Assembly (NCBI RefSeq): GCF_014898055.3 | Contig: NW_023601433.1 | Span: 69,113,683 to 69,177,682 of the forward strand | DNA length: 64,000 bases | Direction: 5' to 3' | DNA from: Talpa occidentalis | Taxonomy: Eukaryota; Chordata; Mammalia; Eulipotyphla; Talpidae | In this document: positions 1 to 12,570 of the stretch, piece by piece | Position numbering within the stretch: position 1 is the stretch's first letter | Layout of the letters: each line of letters opens with the position of its first letter | The notes under the pieces: model-generated | What the model was told of the DNA's origin: nothing | Database searches by the model: none | The model's input: only the letters and a program-made list of their open reading frames with translations | Position numbers and translations under genes: made by a program

Positions 1-1559
1 AAAGGACACAGTGAACACTGAAGAACTTCAGAAGTATGACTAGAAGTTGCTTCATAGATTGAATTTTGACTGCTTAAAAGGAGAGTTCTCTTTGATGTTA
101 TAATATGTGTAAAAGTTGAAAAAAATTCTGAAAAGAAATATGAAACTTCTGAACACATCTACCTGAATACTATCTAAACATTATATTAGATGTGTGTGTG
201 TGTATGTGTGTGTGTTCACATATCTCCCTCTGTCTATGTAAGGTATGCCAGGGAGGGAGTTTTTAAACAAATAATTCAAAGGTACATGCTTGCTCCAAAG
301 CTTATCCAAATTACTTATATAGTTTTGGCAACCTATATCTTTGAATAGACTTAGAGGGTGAAAACAGTTTTTCTTTGTCAACACATTTGGTCTTGGGATT
401 AGTTAAAAGTCATTTGAAACCAAGAATGATTACCAAGGTGTAAGGTCAGTATAGATAGTGCACATCTTATAAAAAATAAACTGACACAGATCACAAAAAT
501 AATAAGGTGGTATTTTATTTTCATCTCCTTGAAAGGATCTCAACTGTCCAAAAGGAAAAGTTCTACCATAAGAATTTTGAAATTGGCAGCAGGACAGGAT
601 GATTTTGAACAATAACCCTAATTAGAATATATATTTGTTTTTATTTTTAATTAGAATTCTTTCCTCATAGCTACATATATACCATATCAAATCATACCAG
701 TAGAAACTTTTCTTTATTGGAGAACAGTTCCAAGACTCTCTTTATAGGATAGCTGTGTTGTATGAGGTTTTTATGAAGGTGGTTGTCCTCAGATCAAGGA
801 ATCCAGGTAACAGTCCTACAATCCGAGTTTTTTGTTGATTTGGAGTTCTTGCCAACCCCAGTCAGGTCTTAGTATTTATTCTTTTATACGTTTATTTCTT
901 TGGGTCCAAAGGTTTTTTTAGTTTAGTCTCTTGATGGCAGTTCTCACATATCTGACTTCCTTTTTATCCACCTTCGTAATCTGTGCAGTAATGTAAATGT
1001 ATTCAGGCACATTGTGAGTTTTTTAAGTTTCTCTCTAATTTACTTTTTTTCTTAAATTAGTACAATCACCTTGTCCTTCACCTGCTTCCCATGCCTCCCT
1101 TTTCACCCCTTTAATTTTATCTTCTGTACTTTTTTTATATTGAATGGTTGATAAAAGTTATTTCTTTGTTATCATAATTAAGTCTTCACATGCTTTATCG
1201 TTGGAAATCAAAAAAGTATATAATTACTAAGACCTCATGTTTTCATTACTAAGCCAAAAAGGTATGCTATAATTACTTTCACTTATAGTCTTGAAGTCTT
1301 TATTCTTCCACACCACTTCCAATTCTCCTAAGAACAATATGGATATGATCATATTTATAGAATCTCCTTTTCTTCCAGATACTTCTCTCTGTATCAGAGA
1401 CTTGGGTGTGTATGCATGTGTGCAAATGCACATGCAAACACACACACATAGAAGCACAATACTCTATTACAATTCAAGAAAGACTCTTCTATCACACATG
1501 ACCTGGTAGACCAAGTACAAGCCTGTAAGCCAAAAACCACTCAAATCTAATTCTTTTCT
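1..1559. other. Unrecognised AT-rich non-coding DNA
   Basis: No gene or classifiable repeat is seen. The stretch has a short TG microsatellite near 191-215 and an alternating purine/pyrimidine inverted repeat near 1413-1436. Short open frames on both strands are low-complexity and lack start or splice context, so they are not called. Confidence 0.6.
191..215. repeat. (TG)n microsatellite
   Basis: TG dinucleotides run with one TA interruption. It is short and impure, typical of an old dinucleotide repeat. Confidence 0.85.
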
Positions 1560-1740
1560 AACAAAGCCTCCCTCTGTGGCCGTGGGCCAGGCAATTATCC
1601 TTCCTGACTGAATTTCATCAACCATTAAAGAATAATAATGTGTGGTCTATGGGAAGAAGTAGTGGTGAGGATTAATATCTTAGTTAATGCGTGTCCAGTG
1701 CTTTCAAGATCACATGTGCTGTGTGAATACTCTAAGTCCA
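1560..1740 (+). repeat. MIR-like SINE fragment (degenerate)
   Basis: The order of motifs fits the core and 3' part of a mammalian-wide interspersed repeat: an AATAATAAT stretch, then GGTGAGGATTAA, then a CCAGTGCTTT-like segment. It is heavily diverged, so the borders are approximate. Confidence 0.45.
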
Positions 1741-2356
1741 ACACAGTGGGGTCTCTGCTTCTCTTCGATTCCTACAGCAAGTAAAAAACTATTTTCTTAC
1801 AACTATCATGCATGTTCCTACAGCATGAAAACTACATAATATACCCCTACGTGCATAACCTACACTATTCTTTATACATAGGAAGTACCTCACATGCGTC
1901 TTATTTGCCATAGCCATACTGACTAAGGTCATCTTTTTATACCTGAAGTCTAATACTGTCTATTTCTATAAGTCAAATATTAATAAGAGCATAAAAAGAT
2001 ATTTTCTATATATTAATATTCAAATTCTGTTCTGGATACTACTGATGACTGCAGTGATATTAAATCCTAGCACCTTATATCCTAAGACAGTGAAGTAACG
2101 TAGAAGGCAATTTTGGTTACCAGTAAACAGTCTCTCAAAAGGTGTACTCAATGTACTGTCTTTTCCTATAACAAGATACTAACACCGGTAAACAGCTATC
2201 ATCCACTGGGAAGACCTTGTCTGTTATTTTCCAGAAGCAGCAGTGGGTCTGTACTAATCATGTATGTTCTTTTATCTTTTTGACCAATATACCTTCATTT
2301 TTGAGAAGAGTTAAGGTCAAGGGCACAGCTTCCCTTCAACAGAGCAATAGTATCTT

Positions 2357-2633
2357 TTTTTTTTAAAGATTTATTTATTTATTTATTTATTTATACAAGC
2401 ACTGGGTACAGTCAGAAGCGCGGGAGGGTGAGAGAATTCACCAGAGCCAGAACGGGGAACAGAACAGGCAGACTGATGAAGTACACTGCTGAGGGGAGCA
2501 GCGGGCGCGGCAGGAGAGGTCTGCGCACCATGTGGGATCCTCACCCAGTGGCTGGGGATCGAATCAGCACTGCAGAGGCTGCAGGCAGCTTCACAGCCCA
2601 GCGCTCAACTGCCTGCGCCACCAGGGGAGGCCC
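2357..2633 (-). mobile_element. tRNA-derived SINE, younger (b-type) subfamily
   Basis: A full-length antisense copy. On the plus strand it starts with poly(T), AAAGATTTATTTATTTAT (the complement of the AATAAA/TCTTT tail) and ends in GGGGAGGCC (the complement of the SINE head). A 16-bp direct repeat, AGAGCAATAGTATCTT, flanks it at 2341-2356 and 2634-2649 and is the target-site duplication from L1-assisted insertion. The tail reads as the b-type (complement of GACTGTACCCAGTGCTTGTA), shared with the CpG-rich copies. The 71-residue open frame through it is spurious. Confidence 0.93.
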
Positions 2634-2649
2634 AGAGCAATAGTATCTT

Positions 2650-4239
2650 ATACTCACTAAATTGGTAGTTTGGACTCATTATTGATACCAGATAGTCCAG
2701 AGCCATGCATAACACATTTATATGGGTCTGTAAGTCTCTATCCTAAAGCTCACATGACTTACCTTGGACAGTTGATTTACAAGTTAAAACTAAACATGTT
2801 TAGTAGCAACTTTTCCCCAACTAGATGTAGTATGAACTATGACTGTGAATATTGAAAATCATCACTTCTAGAATTCTCCTTACATTTCTTAATTAACCTT
2901 ATCTATATTAGTCATTTTCAACCTAGTAATAGGTAGGAAGTAAAAAATATAAATAGTATGTGTTTATTCTCATATTTTATTTGCTTAATCGATTCTGTTT
3001 AAATTCACTATGTGAGGAAGGAGTATGAAACTGCCTCTTAAAATTAATCTGTGCTAATTAATTTGAGCTAATTTGTGTATTTTACTTTGGCATAGACCAC
3101 TTAGCCTCGAGAGGTCAATAACCCACAAATCTTATCAAAAATCAAGTGTAGCTGCATTAGAGAATTATGAGCCATTGTGAAAAAATGAAAATTATCAGTC
3201 TCAGAGTTTTAGAGTAGGATAAAAGCTTAAGATAATTTGGTATATCTCCCTTTTTTGATACATATGGAAACTATCTAGAGTTACTTCTTTCTATCAGAAT
3301 CAGAGGTGCTCTGATTTGAGTTACTCTGACTCAACGTATTTGTTCCTTCCATTTATCCTATGCAGAAAATACAAAAGCTATTAGAACACCTACAGGTTTC
3401 CCTTCAACCATTCACTCCCTAGACATGGACTTTTATTGACTTCTGATTTATAGAGTCTCTTGTACTATATTACTTATACTTCTAATTCTTTGTTATTTCT
3501 TGCTTGCTCCAAGCTCAAGATGGGTGGGCATTGAGTCAGGAAGATTTATACTGATTCTTTATTAGACCTTACCTATGTATGTTATAATTAGGGATCACTT
3601 CATGCTTAAATGATGGATAAGATAAATCTACCCATCTGTCTAGATTTGAAAATCTTCTAGGTGATACTGCTATATCCAGTTAACTATTATCGTTTCTTGA
3701 ATTAATAATCTCTAAGGCCTTAAGTTAAAAACAAAACTCTACCTATCTGGTTTTCTCTCTCTTTTGCAATAGGAAAAAAAATCTCAAGTGGTCCAGTGTC
3801 ATTTTATTTTCCTTGTTCCCAAAATGTACAATTATATTACCAAAATAAACCAGAGAAAGCCACAAATAGTAAATAATCCTTTCCTATACAAGCAATTTGA
3901 GCTGAATAGGTCTATAAAGAATACAGACTTTTTAAGTTTCTTGATAATTCATCTTTACAAAATCAAAAGTTAAATTTTTAAGAAAATTCATTATTTAAAC
4001 ACAATTTTTATTCAAACTGCAGAATATTAAGCTTATATTTGCGTTTTTCATATATATTACAAAATAATTATGCTGGTATGTTACAGATGATATATATTCA
4101 TCATTTTGAAGATAATAAAATTTTAAAATTCTATTTGAATATGTGTTAGACAATACTGGAGAGACTTTTTTGAGCCAATGTTTTAATTCACAATCTTGAT
4201 GATTAGGTTGTTTTCTTATAATTGCTACAATGCCTTTGC
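2650..4239. other. Unrecognised AT-rich non-coding DNA
   Basis: I see no repeat family, exon or RNA gene that I can support in this stretch. Confidence 0.55.
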
Positions 4240-4430
4240 TCACTAAAAGAAAATAAGTTCATTGACCATCTACTCTGTGTGTGGCATTGTGCTAAGTACC
4301 AGGAAGTTAGAAAAATAAGTAAAGCATAGTTCTTAGCCTTGAGGAAGATCATAGGGTGTGAGATATCCAGGTTTCTGAATACCAAAATAGAATCTTCTGA
4401 GTGCATTTATGGATAAAGTTGTATAAGTAC
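4240..4430 (-). repeat. L2-like LINE 3' end, antisense
   Basis: The series CTACTCTGTGTGTGGCATTG, GTGCTAAGTACC, then a CTTAGCCTTGAGGAAG-like block follows the antisense order of an L2 3' region (many copies read tactatgtgccaggcactg). Strongly diverged and without clear ends. Confidence 0.4.
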
Positions 4431-4639
4431 ATGGAAGAAGTAAAGTAGGCTGTTTCCCCTAGTTAACAGGTATTTTACCAGGTGGGGTGACAAGAACATC
4501 AAAGACCAGGTTGATTTAGAAAATGGCAAGTAGACAAGTATTGATGGAGTGAAAGAGACATGTAAGAATAGAGGTGGATTGAGGAGGAGGGCTACTTGTC
4601 ATGATTTCAAAAGGAAAAAAGGATGTTTATTTCTTCATG

Positions 4640-4830
4640 CTTTCAGAGAATAGCTATTGGTTCCCCATAATATGTCAAGTGTTGTTCTAGGCTCTGACCA
4701 TGTAAAAGGCCAAGGTAGAAGAAGACCTTATAATGGGGGCTTACTTTATAATGTGAGTTCTATGACAAACATTAAACAAGGCAAAATGATGGAGAGTAAT
4801 GGGAAGCAAATATTTCTATTTGTGATGTTA
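4640..4830 (-). repeat. L2-like LINE 3' end, antisense (degenerate)
   Basis: The block ATATGTCAAGTGTTGTTCTA followed by GCTCTGACCATGTAAAA resembles the antisense L2 3' end, as does the fragment 200 bp upstream. The two may be one element broken by drift. The 71-residue open frame over it has no support as a gene. Confidence 0.35.
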
Positions 4831-5140
4831 ATGCAGCACATCTATTACATATCAAGTGGCAAGGCCAGATAAGCAGTTGGAAATGTAGAGGTAGAGATAA
4901 GTGTAAAGCAAGAATCACTGATGCAAATAAGTGGATCGCCAGCACATAAATACTATTTAAAGCCAGGAGACTGGATAAAATACCTACGGAGAATATAGAA
5001 AAAGAGAATGTAGTGCATGTGTAAGAAAAGGTAACCTAAGATGCTGGGGGCTCTCTAGCACTCAAGGGTCAAAGTTGGACCAAACTCTTGGGCTCATGTA
5101 CACCGATTTGCGAACTTTCTTTTAAAACACCAGGCCACAG

Positions 5141-5403
5141 GGCCTCCCTGGTTACAAAGGGGTTAAGACGCAACCTATGAAGCTGTCTGCAGCCACTACA
5201 GCATGAGTTCAATCCTGACCAGGGAGCTGCCCGCACAGTATACGTCTCCTGTCTTGCCTGCTGCTCCCCTCAGCAGTGTATTTCAGTCAGTCTGCCTATT
5301 CTCTTCCCCACTCTGTCTCTGATGAATCCTCTTACCCCCGGCACCTCTTGCCTGTACCCCAGTTCTTATGTGCATAAATAAATAAATCTTTAAAAAATAA
5401 AAT
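5141..5403 (+). mobile_element. tRNA-derived SINE, older (a-type) subfamily
   Basis: The head GGCCTCCCTGGTTACAAAGG, a B-box region AGTTCAATCC, the central GTCTCCTGTCTTGCC and the tail AAATAAATAAATCTTTAAA define the copy. The flanking duplication AAAACACCAGGCCACAG (5124-5140) recurs with one change at 5404-5420. The head carries the a-type GTTAAGACGCAACCTATGAA rather than the b-type TTGAGCGCTGGGCTGCGAA. Confidence 0.92.
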
Positions 5404-5420
5404 AAAACACCAAGCCACAG

Positions 5421-6463
5421 CATCCTAAATATTACCCCTCAACAGAAACAAATGTATTCATGCCTTTTCTATAGTTATAAGAACATACTCCAACTATGTG
5501 TTTGAGAATTTTTATATTTAAAATTATGCAAGTCTTGTAATATAGCCCATAATATTGTATTTATTCAGTATAGCATTGTGTTTAACTGAATTACCCTCAG
5601 AATTAAAATGTTTCCTACCATGTTTAGTTTATAGCTTCAGGTATTCACCAAAGGCTATCACATAGCACTGAGGATACCTCCAGTTTACTTTAATTAAAAA
5701 ACATTCAACAATAGGGAGCCATTAAGAGCCATTCCACATCCATCCATTCTTATTTGTAAGTTAGTTTTTGCATCACATAATTATTTTAAAGGCCTTGTTA
5801 ATATTGGTTTGACTCTCTTTCATGTATGCCCAAAGTGGAGTTTTCTGCTTTTTCATTATGAACTTCGTTCTCAGAAGGTGAGGACTAATTTGCTACTTCA
5901 ATTTCTAGCACAACATAATGTGATTTTTTTATGATGAAACTTCTATTTACATTTTAGATTTGTGAAGCATCTTGAATATTTAAAGATAACACACTCAGAA
6001 ATTCTCAAATTGATTCCATTTACACTATATTTATTAAAGTTATTTCATAAAGATTTTTAATAGCCATAATTATCAGCAAATAATAATGGAACTAGCACAT
6101 GATAAATGTTCAGACAATATTATCCCAGGAGACAAAAGCTAAAAACACTGTCTTATTTTAACATATCATAGATCTCTGTTATAATGCCTAGGAGAATTGA
6201 CTGAAAAGTTAAGGAATTACTCAGAAACATAAACAATAAAAACAAGAAAGCTTCATGCGCAGTAATAACTGATAGCTAGAATGTTCATCATTGCAGTATG
6301 GTGTGCATCAACCCCTCATGGTTTAGGGAATTTTAATAGAAACATTTAGAAATAAATCCTGTGTGCCAAGAAGAGTGGTAATGATTTTAGGGCCTTCTGC
6401 TCTAAAAATCACTCTATAGCCAGGGTAACACCATCAGTGCATGGACGAAGAAATACCTGCCTT
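5421..6463. other. Unrecognised AT-rich non-coding DNA
   Basis: Nothing in this stretch can be assigned to a gene or repeat family. Confidence 0.5.
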
Positions 6464-6480
6464 AAGGAAAGAGACCATAT

Positions 6481-6763
6481 GACCTCCCTGGTGGCACAAG
6501 GGGTTACGTCTCAGCACTATGAAGCTATCTGCAGCCACTGCAGCACAAGTTCAATCCCTGGACAGGGAGCTGATCCACATGGCACAGCAGACCTCTCCTG
6601 TTGTCCTGCTGCTCCCTTCATTAGTGTATTTCAGTAGATCTTCCTGTTCTGCTCCCCACTCTTTCTCTGGTGAATCCTCTCATCACTGCCTGTACCTCTG
6701 GCTTACATCCCAGCTCTTGTATGCATAAATAAAAAAATAAATCTTTAAAAAAAAAAAGAAAGA
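6481..6763 (+). mobile_element. tRNA-derived SINE, a-type
   Basis: The copy runs from GACCTCCCTGGTGGCACAAG to AAATCTTTAAAAAAAAAA. The flanks AAGGAAAGAGACCATAT (left) and AGAAGGAGACCATAA (right, about 6764-6779) are a diverged target duplication. Overlapping open frames of 60-90 codons in it are ordinary SINE read-through. Confidence 0.9.
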
Positions 6764-6829
6764 AAGAAGGAGACCATAAAGAAAGCTCTAATCTCAGCAC
6801 TGTGTGGAAAAGAAGGAAAGAAAGGAATA

Positions 6830-7715
6830 TCCTGAGAAATAAAAATCCACTGAATACATAAAGTAACAAGCAACCATGAATAACAGTCAAGAAAGGAAAA
6901 ATAATCTTATAGAATCAGATGTACATAAATTGCCAATATTGTAATTATCAGATATGAAATGTGAAACAGATGTTTTATGTATATTTAAAGAACAGATTCT
7001 AACAATTTTGACCTATAATACTTAAAGAAGTCTTCTAGAAATGAAAATATAATAACTAGAGGTAAGAAATTCAATGACTTTGTTAAATGGCAGACAAGAG
7101 ACAGTGAAGACAGAACTGGTAAACCAGAAGACAGGCTGTTTAAATTTCTAATAATTTAGCGCTAAGGGGCAAAATAATGGAAAATATTTAGAGTTTGTAA
7201 TGATTCAGAAAGAAAAAGATAAATATTGGATGATCTCATTTACATGTGGAAGATAAACAAAGCAAAGGTACCAAACTAAACCAAAACAAACCCTAGAAAA
7301 CTGACTGTAGAACTGAGACTACTTATAGAGGGGAGCATAAAAGATGGGGGTTGTGAGGGCCCAATGGACTATGTGGAGAGTAATTCGTGCCCTGGTAGTG
7401 GATGTAGTGTGGTAACATATCCGAAGAGGTGAGAACCTATAGCCCTAAAATGTATACAGTGTTGTAAAACAATGTAACCTTGATAAAGTAATAAAATTTT
7501 AAAGTAAAAATTAATAAAATTTTAAAATTTTAGTGTGTGAAAAGGTATAAACAACCTAGGGAAAAGGCCCAACATAAGTCTAATTGAAAGCCCAGAAGGA
7601 GAACATGCAGAAATTGAGAGATGATAAAAATACATTAATATTTGAACTTAAGAAGTCCAATGACTCTCAAGAAAAATCCATTGGGAAAAAAACAAAGCCC
7701 CACATAAAGATTTAT
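6830..7715 (+). mobile_element. Old LINE-1 (L1M-type ORF1 region), interrupted
   Basis: Two segments, about 6830-7180 and 7511-7715, read in order as the ORF1 part of an old L1: TAATTATCAGATATGAAATG, GAAATGAAAATATAATAACT, then GGTAAACCAGAAGACAGGCT, and after the break GCCCAGAAGGAGAACATGCA. The reading frame is destroyed. The 87-codon open frame at 7584 lies in this remnant and is not a host gene. The gap is filled by another L1 3' end. Confidence 0.65.
7181..7510 (+). mobile_element. LINE-1 3' end nested in an older L1
   Basis: The text GGATGATCTCATTTACATGT, then ATAAACAAAGCAAAGG, an A-rich list, a G-rich GATGGGGGTTG block and an ending TGTAAAACAATGTAACCTTG with AATAAAATTTT is the layout of an L1 3' UTR. 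It separates the two halves of the older L1 around it, so it inserted later. The AATTTTAG/AATTTAG-like flanks may be the target duplication. Confidence 0.65.
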
Positions 7716-9357
7716 AATAATAAAAATCATAGCAGTTTAATTTATTGCTATATGGAAGGCTGTGTTCAAACAGCAGTTAATATATTGGTATGCAATTGTT
7801 TATCAATTTTAGTGAAATATGCAACCTATAGACAAGTCTCAGTATAATATATTAATATCTAAACTGGTTACTAGTTCTTGTTTAATTAGGTTATTTACAT
7901 TTGAGAGGTGTATGTTTTATAGCCACATCTTGCTTCTTGAACCAACCGGAAGCACAATAGTTATAACTCTACATTTATAGTTTAATAATGATAATCTGTT
8001 TTCCTGCGGCGGGGAGAGATGGGGCAGGCACAGCAGTAACTAATTTGCTCAATTTTTGCTGAAGGTATTTTCATCCCACTTCATTTGCATATTATCAGTA
8101 GAGAAAGACTGAAAAAAGGGGGAAACTATTTAGAGAACAACATGCAAATGGGCATTAGAAAATAGAATTCTAGAAGATCACTGTTTTATATTTAGAGCAT
8201 GCATATGTATTCATTGAAAGAGTGTCTCCATGGGATTCAACAAGTATTCAGGTTGCTTGGATGAATAATTTTAAAGATATTTCTATCATCATCGTTTCTT
8301 GAAGTAGATAATATAGCTGCTAAATAAATCACTGTACCTGTAAGAATACTTAAAAGAATAATTACAGGGAACATCAGGAAAAATAATTCTACCTACCCTT
8401 AATGGATAATCCCCTTAGCACTACCCTTAATGGATAATCCCCAGTTACTGAGGATAATATAAAGTTCACTTCTTTTCTAGTTATCCGTCTAAACAGCTAG
8501 AAATTCTAAAATCTGTGAAGATAGATATGTAATCTTTTAAATGTGTGAATCAGAAGTGGACAAACTATTTCAGGTTTGGTTTGCAAAATCTTCATTGAAG
8601 AAAGAATGGCTAGAGAAGTTACATTTACACTGGCTGGTCATTTACACATTTAAAACTTTATCCAGCTGAACTTAATGCACTTAGCATAGGCTTACTTTCC
8701 TCTTTCCACTGGTCTTCTGTCTTGGTATTTTTTCAATCTGAGCCTTAATCAGCAAAAAAAAAAAAAAACAAAAAACAGAAGAGGGCTAATATTTTTTAAT
8801 CTTTCTTTACAACTTAATATTTCATTAAGCAGACACCATGTTTAATGATTTCTGATTTTGAGGTACTTATTTTCAGAAGTCACATTTCTGCTTCTGTGAC
8901 CTTATAGTGCCAAGTGGTAAGTGAAAGCTCAGTCCAGCCAGTATGGACTTATGAAAGATGAAGAGGATATTTACACTGTGGTGAACATTTAACTAAATGC
9001 CATCAGTTACCAGATGACAATAAACACGAACTGTGACTGCAGAAATGACCCTGAAAAGACATTATAGCCCATCACTGTCAGAAAGTAGGAGAAAAAATGT
9101 GGTGTTGAGGTGGAGAAATATAGCATAGAGGGAGAGGAAAGAGAGAGATGAGGAAAATCTATTTAGAAAAATGGCAATAATAATGGAATATTATTTTGTT
9201 TATTATTTCACCGTCTTTTAACTCAGCATACAAACTCCTTGATTAGAAAGTATTTTCTCTTCATTACTCTTTTGAATGTTACTGAAAAACAAAAAGGGAA
9301 AATGCTTATTGTATTTCAGTAAGAAAAACTCAAGTCCAGAGTAGAGATGTTTTAAAG
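7716..9357. other. Unrecognised AT-rich non-coding DNA
   Basis: Apart from a 28-bp tandem duplication (8393-8442) and an A-rich run at about 8754-8770, nothing recognisable is present. Confidence 0.5.
8393..8442. repeat. 28-bp tandem duplication (1.8 copies)
   Basis: CTACCCTTAATGGATAATCC plus CC is followed by TTAGCA and then repeated without change, giving a period of 28 bp. The exact identity points to a recent local duplication, probably replication slippage. Confidence 0.9.
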
Positions 9358-9480
9358 ATCTTTTTTATTGAAGTAACATTGCATTCTAACAGTATGTAAG
9401 TTTCAGGTGTGCATCATTATAATCAATTTTATGTACTACATTAAGTTCACCACTAAAGTTCAGTCTGACCCTTCACATAC
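9358..9480 (-). mobile_element. LINE-1 3' UTR fragment, antisense
   Basis: TTTTTTATTGAAGTAACATT, GTAAGTTTCAGGTGTGCATC and ATTAAGTTCACCACTAAAG follow the antisense 3' UTR of older mammalian L1 elements. It is 5' truncated and diverged. Confidence 0.7.
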
Positions 9481-11320
9481 AATTGAGAGGAGGGTTATCT
9501 TAGGAAACACTAATTTCATGCAGACATTCTAAACTTCAGACTGGTTAATTAGTCAGGGAAGTAAATGTAAATGCTGTTCTTTCCTAAATGTATAAGGTAA
9601 ATATAAATAATAATAACTTGGTCATTTTCATGCTACTATTTAGATGCTTCAACTCGGGTTCTCAACAACATATTACCTTTGTAGGGTCATAAAGGAGCAG
9701 TTTGTGCTGCCTGAGAAATTTGGTCAAACAGCTCTAAGTGTCATGAGCCACTGCGTGTTGGCTGCAGTGGTCGTTACTGAGCAGCTGTGCCTAGAGCACA
9801 GATCATCAGTACATCAGAACTTTAAAAAATGCTGAGAAGCGGGAGGGTGGAATGATCAAATGTACACTAGCAACGTTACTCTGAATTAAGGAACAAACTG
9901 TGCAACTGAAGAAGATAAATAGGAAGGAAACAGAGTTAGTATCTTTAGGCCACATTGGGATGAAGAAAGTAAAAGAGAGGGAGGGGTCTCCATATCTGCC
10001 TGGGTCTACCATGTGTTGGCTGAGCCATTCACACAGTGAGGAATAGGAGGAGTCTAGCAGCTCCATGGAGGAAGGTACTAGAAATAGTCAGGAGCATATT
10101 GAGCATGAGGTATCTGAAGAACACCCAAGTAACTGTCCAGGAAAAAGCTGGATCAATGAAGTTGGAACATAAGGATTCTAGATGGCATGTATAAATTTGA
10201 GACTTAGCAACTTATTTGAGCTTGGATATGGATAAACTTGCCCACGAAATATGTCAAAGTCTGAAGTTTGGAGCCTGGGGATTTGAGGTGGTCTTATTTT
10301 AGATGCTATACTCTGGAAAAGGGAATGGTAAACACTGACAGAAAATTAAAGTGGCTGCAATGCTGACAGTGATTTAAAATTTATTTTTTAGAAACAGACT
10401 CAAATCCTTCTATATAGACACAAGCCACTCATTTTCTGTAATGCTGAAATTTTGCTATGTCACTCTATTATGGTACACAGTTTATCCCTGAGGTTGAGAG
10501 TGTAAAGAGGAAGGGAAACCTGCTTATTTTCACTTCCCACCCAACGTGGAAAACTTGTTCTGTCTCATCCTCCATTTGGTCAAGTGATGGGAAGTTCACA
10601 GCTTCTTGGGGAAATCTGTTTGTTGTGACACTCTGGTTATTTATTTGTTCTCTTTTACATTAAGCTTAGAGTTCCCACCATTTAACTTCCCCCAGTTAAC
10701 CCCCACTGAATGCTTAAAGTACAGAGGAGCCCTAGTCTTTATGTAACACACTGATATTAGACTAGTCTTTGTGCCTAAATTCTCCCAGTTCAGGGAATTC
10801 TGCTGTTACTGCTCAAGTCATTTTCTGTGGGAAACCACTTATGGGAAGTAGGGCCTTGACAGTGAGTGGGAGTTGATCTATGTGTTGCTTTCATGGAGAC
10901 CTAAGGCAGAGATGAGTAGCCAGCGTGTGATCTTCGGTCTCTCTAACTAACACGACCAACCCATGAGTCACACATATTAATTAGGCCATGGAGTTATTTT
11001 CCTGCTGAACTAATCCGGAGGTGTATATCCAGCAATTATACCATGTTTAATATGAAACTTGGAGAGATGGATATTAAGTAGAGAGGAGACACTGCAGGTG
11101 CCCCATTACCTGGCAGCAGAGCTGACTGTGGCCATGAACAAAAGGGGTTTGTTGACTCAGCTTCTCTCCAGAGACCAGCCAACTCATCTTTTTCTGGATA
11201 TTTCTGGCAATTGGGATCCAAGAACTGTAGGATGGTGGTAAGTGAATCCTTTCTTGTACTCTCAAGGAAATGCTTCTAATGCCTGGTGATTCTCAGAATG
11301 GCATTCCTTTTTATATAGAG
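9481..11320. other. Unrecognised non-coding DNA
   Basis: No supported gene. Short open frames on both strands at 11036-11265 overlap a good splice-donor-like GGTAAGTG at 11238, but nothing else supports an exon. Confidence 0.5.
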
Positions 11321-11324
11321 AATA

Positions 11325-11460
11325 ACTCTTTCAGTCACAATCCCATTTTACAATGAGGAAACTGAAGCTTAGAAAAGCTAAGTTCTTTATGGGACTCAGA
11401 AATGAGAGGGTTGCAACCCAAGCAGGGTCCTTGGTCTCCGGCATCCATGCTCTCTCCCTC
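11325..11460 (-). repeat. MIR SINE, antisense
   Basis: CCCATTTTACAATGAGGAAA, CTGAAGCTTAGAAAAGCTAAG, then GGTTGCAACCCAAGCAGGGT and CCATGCTCTC give the full antisense order of the MIR core and tRNA-like part. Confidence 0.85.
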
Positions 11461-12469
11461 TCCTAATCAATACTCTAAAATAAAAGCTTTTTTTCCTTTT
11501 CTATAATAAGTGAATATTAGAGAAAGAGGTAGAAGAACTTGCACTCTTGTGAGTTCAGAGATTTTGAAAAGGTTGCTATTATACTCTCAGACCTAATAAA
11601 CTAAAAATACTGTTTAAAAGCTAATAATGAAAATGCTACATAAAGGAGATTCAGTAAAGTATTAGAGGAGTTAAGGAAAGAAGCATTATGTAGGACAGAA
11701 TTTAATCCAAAGATCTGAGCTGGGCCTTGGAGTTTGGGGACTAACTACCAATACAGATGGGAAACCCAGATGGCACAATCGTCTGGGGACCCTGAGAAGT
11801 CAGGGAAACTGGAGAAGGAATAATCCAGAAGGATGTTGTTCTTACTATACAGCGTTAACTTAGCTTGGCAACTTTGTAGGCTTTCTCCAGAGCAAGGATC
11901 AAATCTACTTACTTTCTATTTACATTATTTTTCAGTCAGTGAGAATGATGACATTGTACCTTCACCAGCAAAGCTGGTGTGTGGGCTAAATACTTGTGCT
12001 CTCCTCTTGGTGATTCCTCTGCCTAGCTGGGTGACCACACACCAATCTGAACCTGTTGTCTCTTATAAAATGCATGGATATAGAAGGTAATTGGTTTCTA
12101 AATTTCCTTCCACTGCTTTCTTGTTCCATGAGTTAGTGGTCAGTGACATGACACTAAGTCACACACTCATGAGTTATGGGAATCCCCTTCATTAATGAAT
12201 TTGCTTATGAAAGGATTTGTCAAGTGTCCATGATTTGCAAGGATTATGGATAAAAAACAATTATGAAAGATACTCAAGGAATGCAAACACTGACATGCAG
12301 CAAAAAGATTTGGAGGAAAGGCCCAGCTTAGGAGGGATGTATGCAGCTATTGTAGGTCCGTGAGACAACTCTGAGTGCCTGAGTTGGGTTTGGGCAGTTT
12401 CTATCCACACCATTAAATTTTCCTGGTACACTCTTTATCAAATGACCATCTCTTATCTTTTTCTCTCTG
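11461..12469. other. Unrecognised non-coding DNA
   Basis: Nothing assignable is seen. An 85-codon open frame at 11833-12090 has no recognisable motif. Confidence 0.45.
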
Positions 12470-12570
12470 AATGAGCAGGATGAATATCTCCATTTCCCTT
12501 AGGAAAAAATGAAATAATACTACCTACCCCTTTGTGGTATTATATTGCCATTAAAAGGAAGTAAGATAAG
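12470..12570 (+). repeat. Possible MIR fragment
   Basis: A CTCCATTTCCCTTAGG-like stretch followed by AATAATACTACCTACCCC and TTTGTGG matches the middle of a sense MIR. It is short and diverged. Confidence 0.4.

Noticed and set aside
11059..11241. Short open frame ending at a strong GGTAAGTG donor-like site
   Set aside because: A single donor motif is expected often by chance, and no acceptor or conserved peptide is visible.
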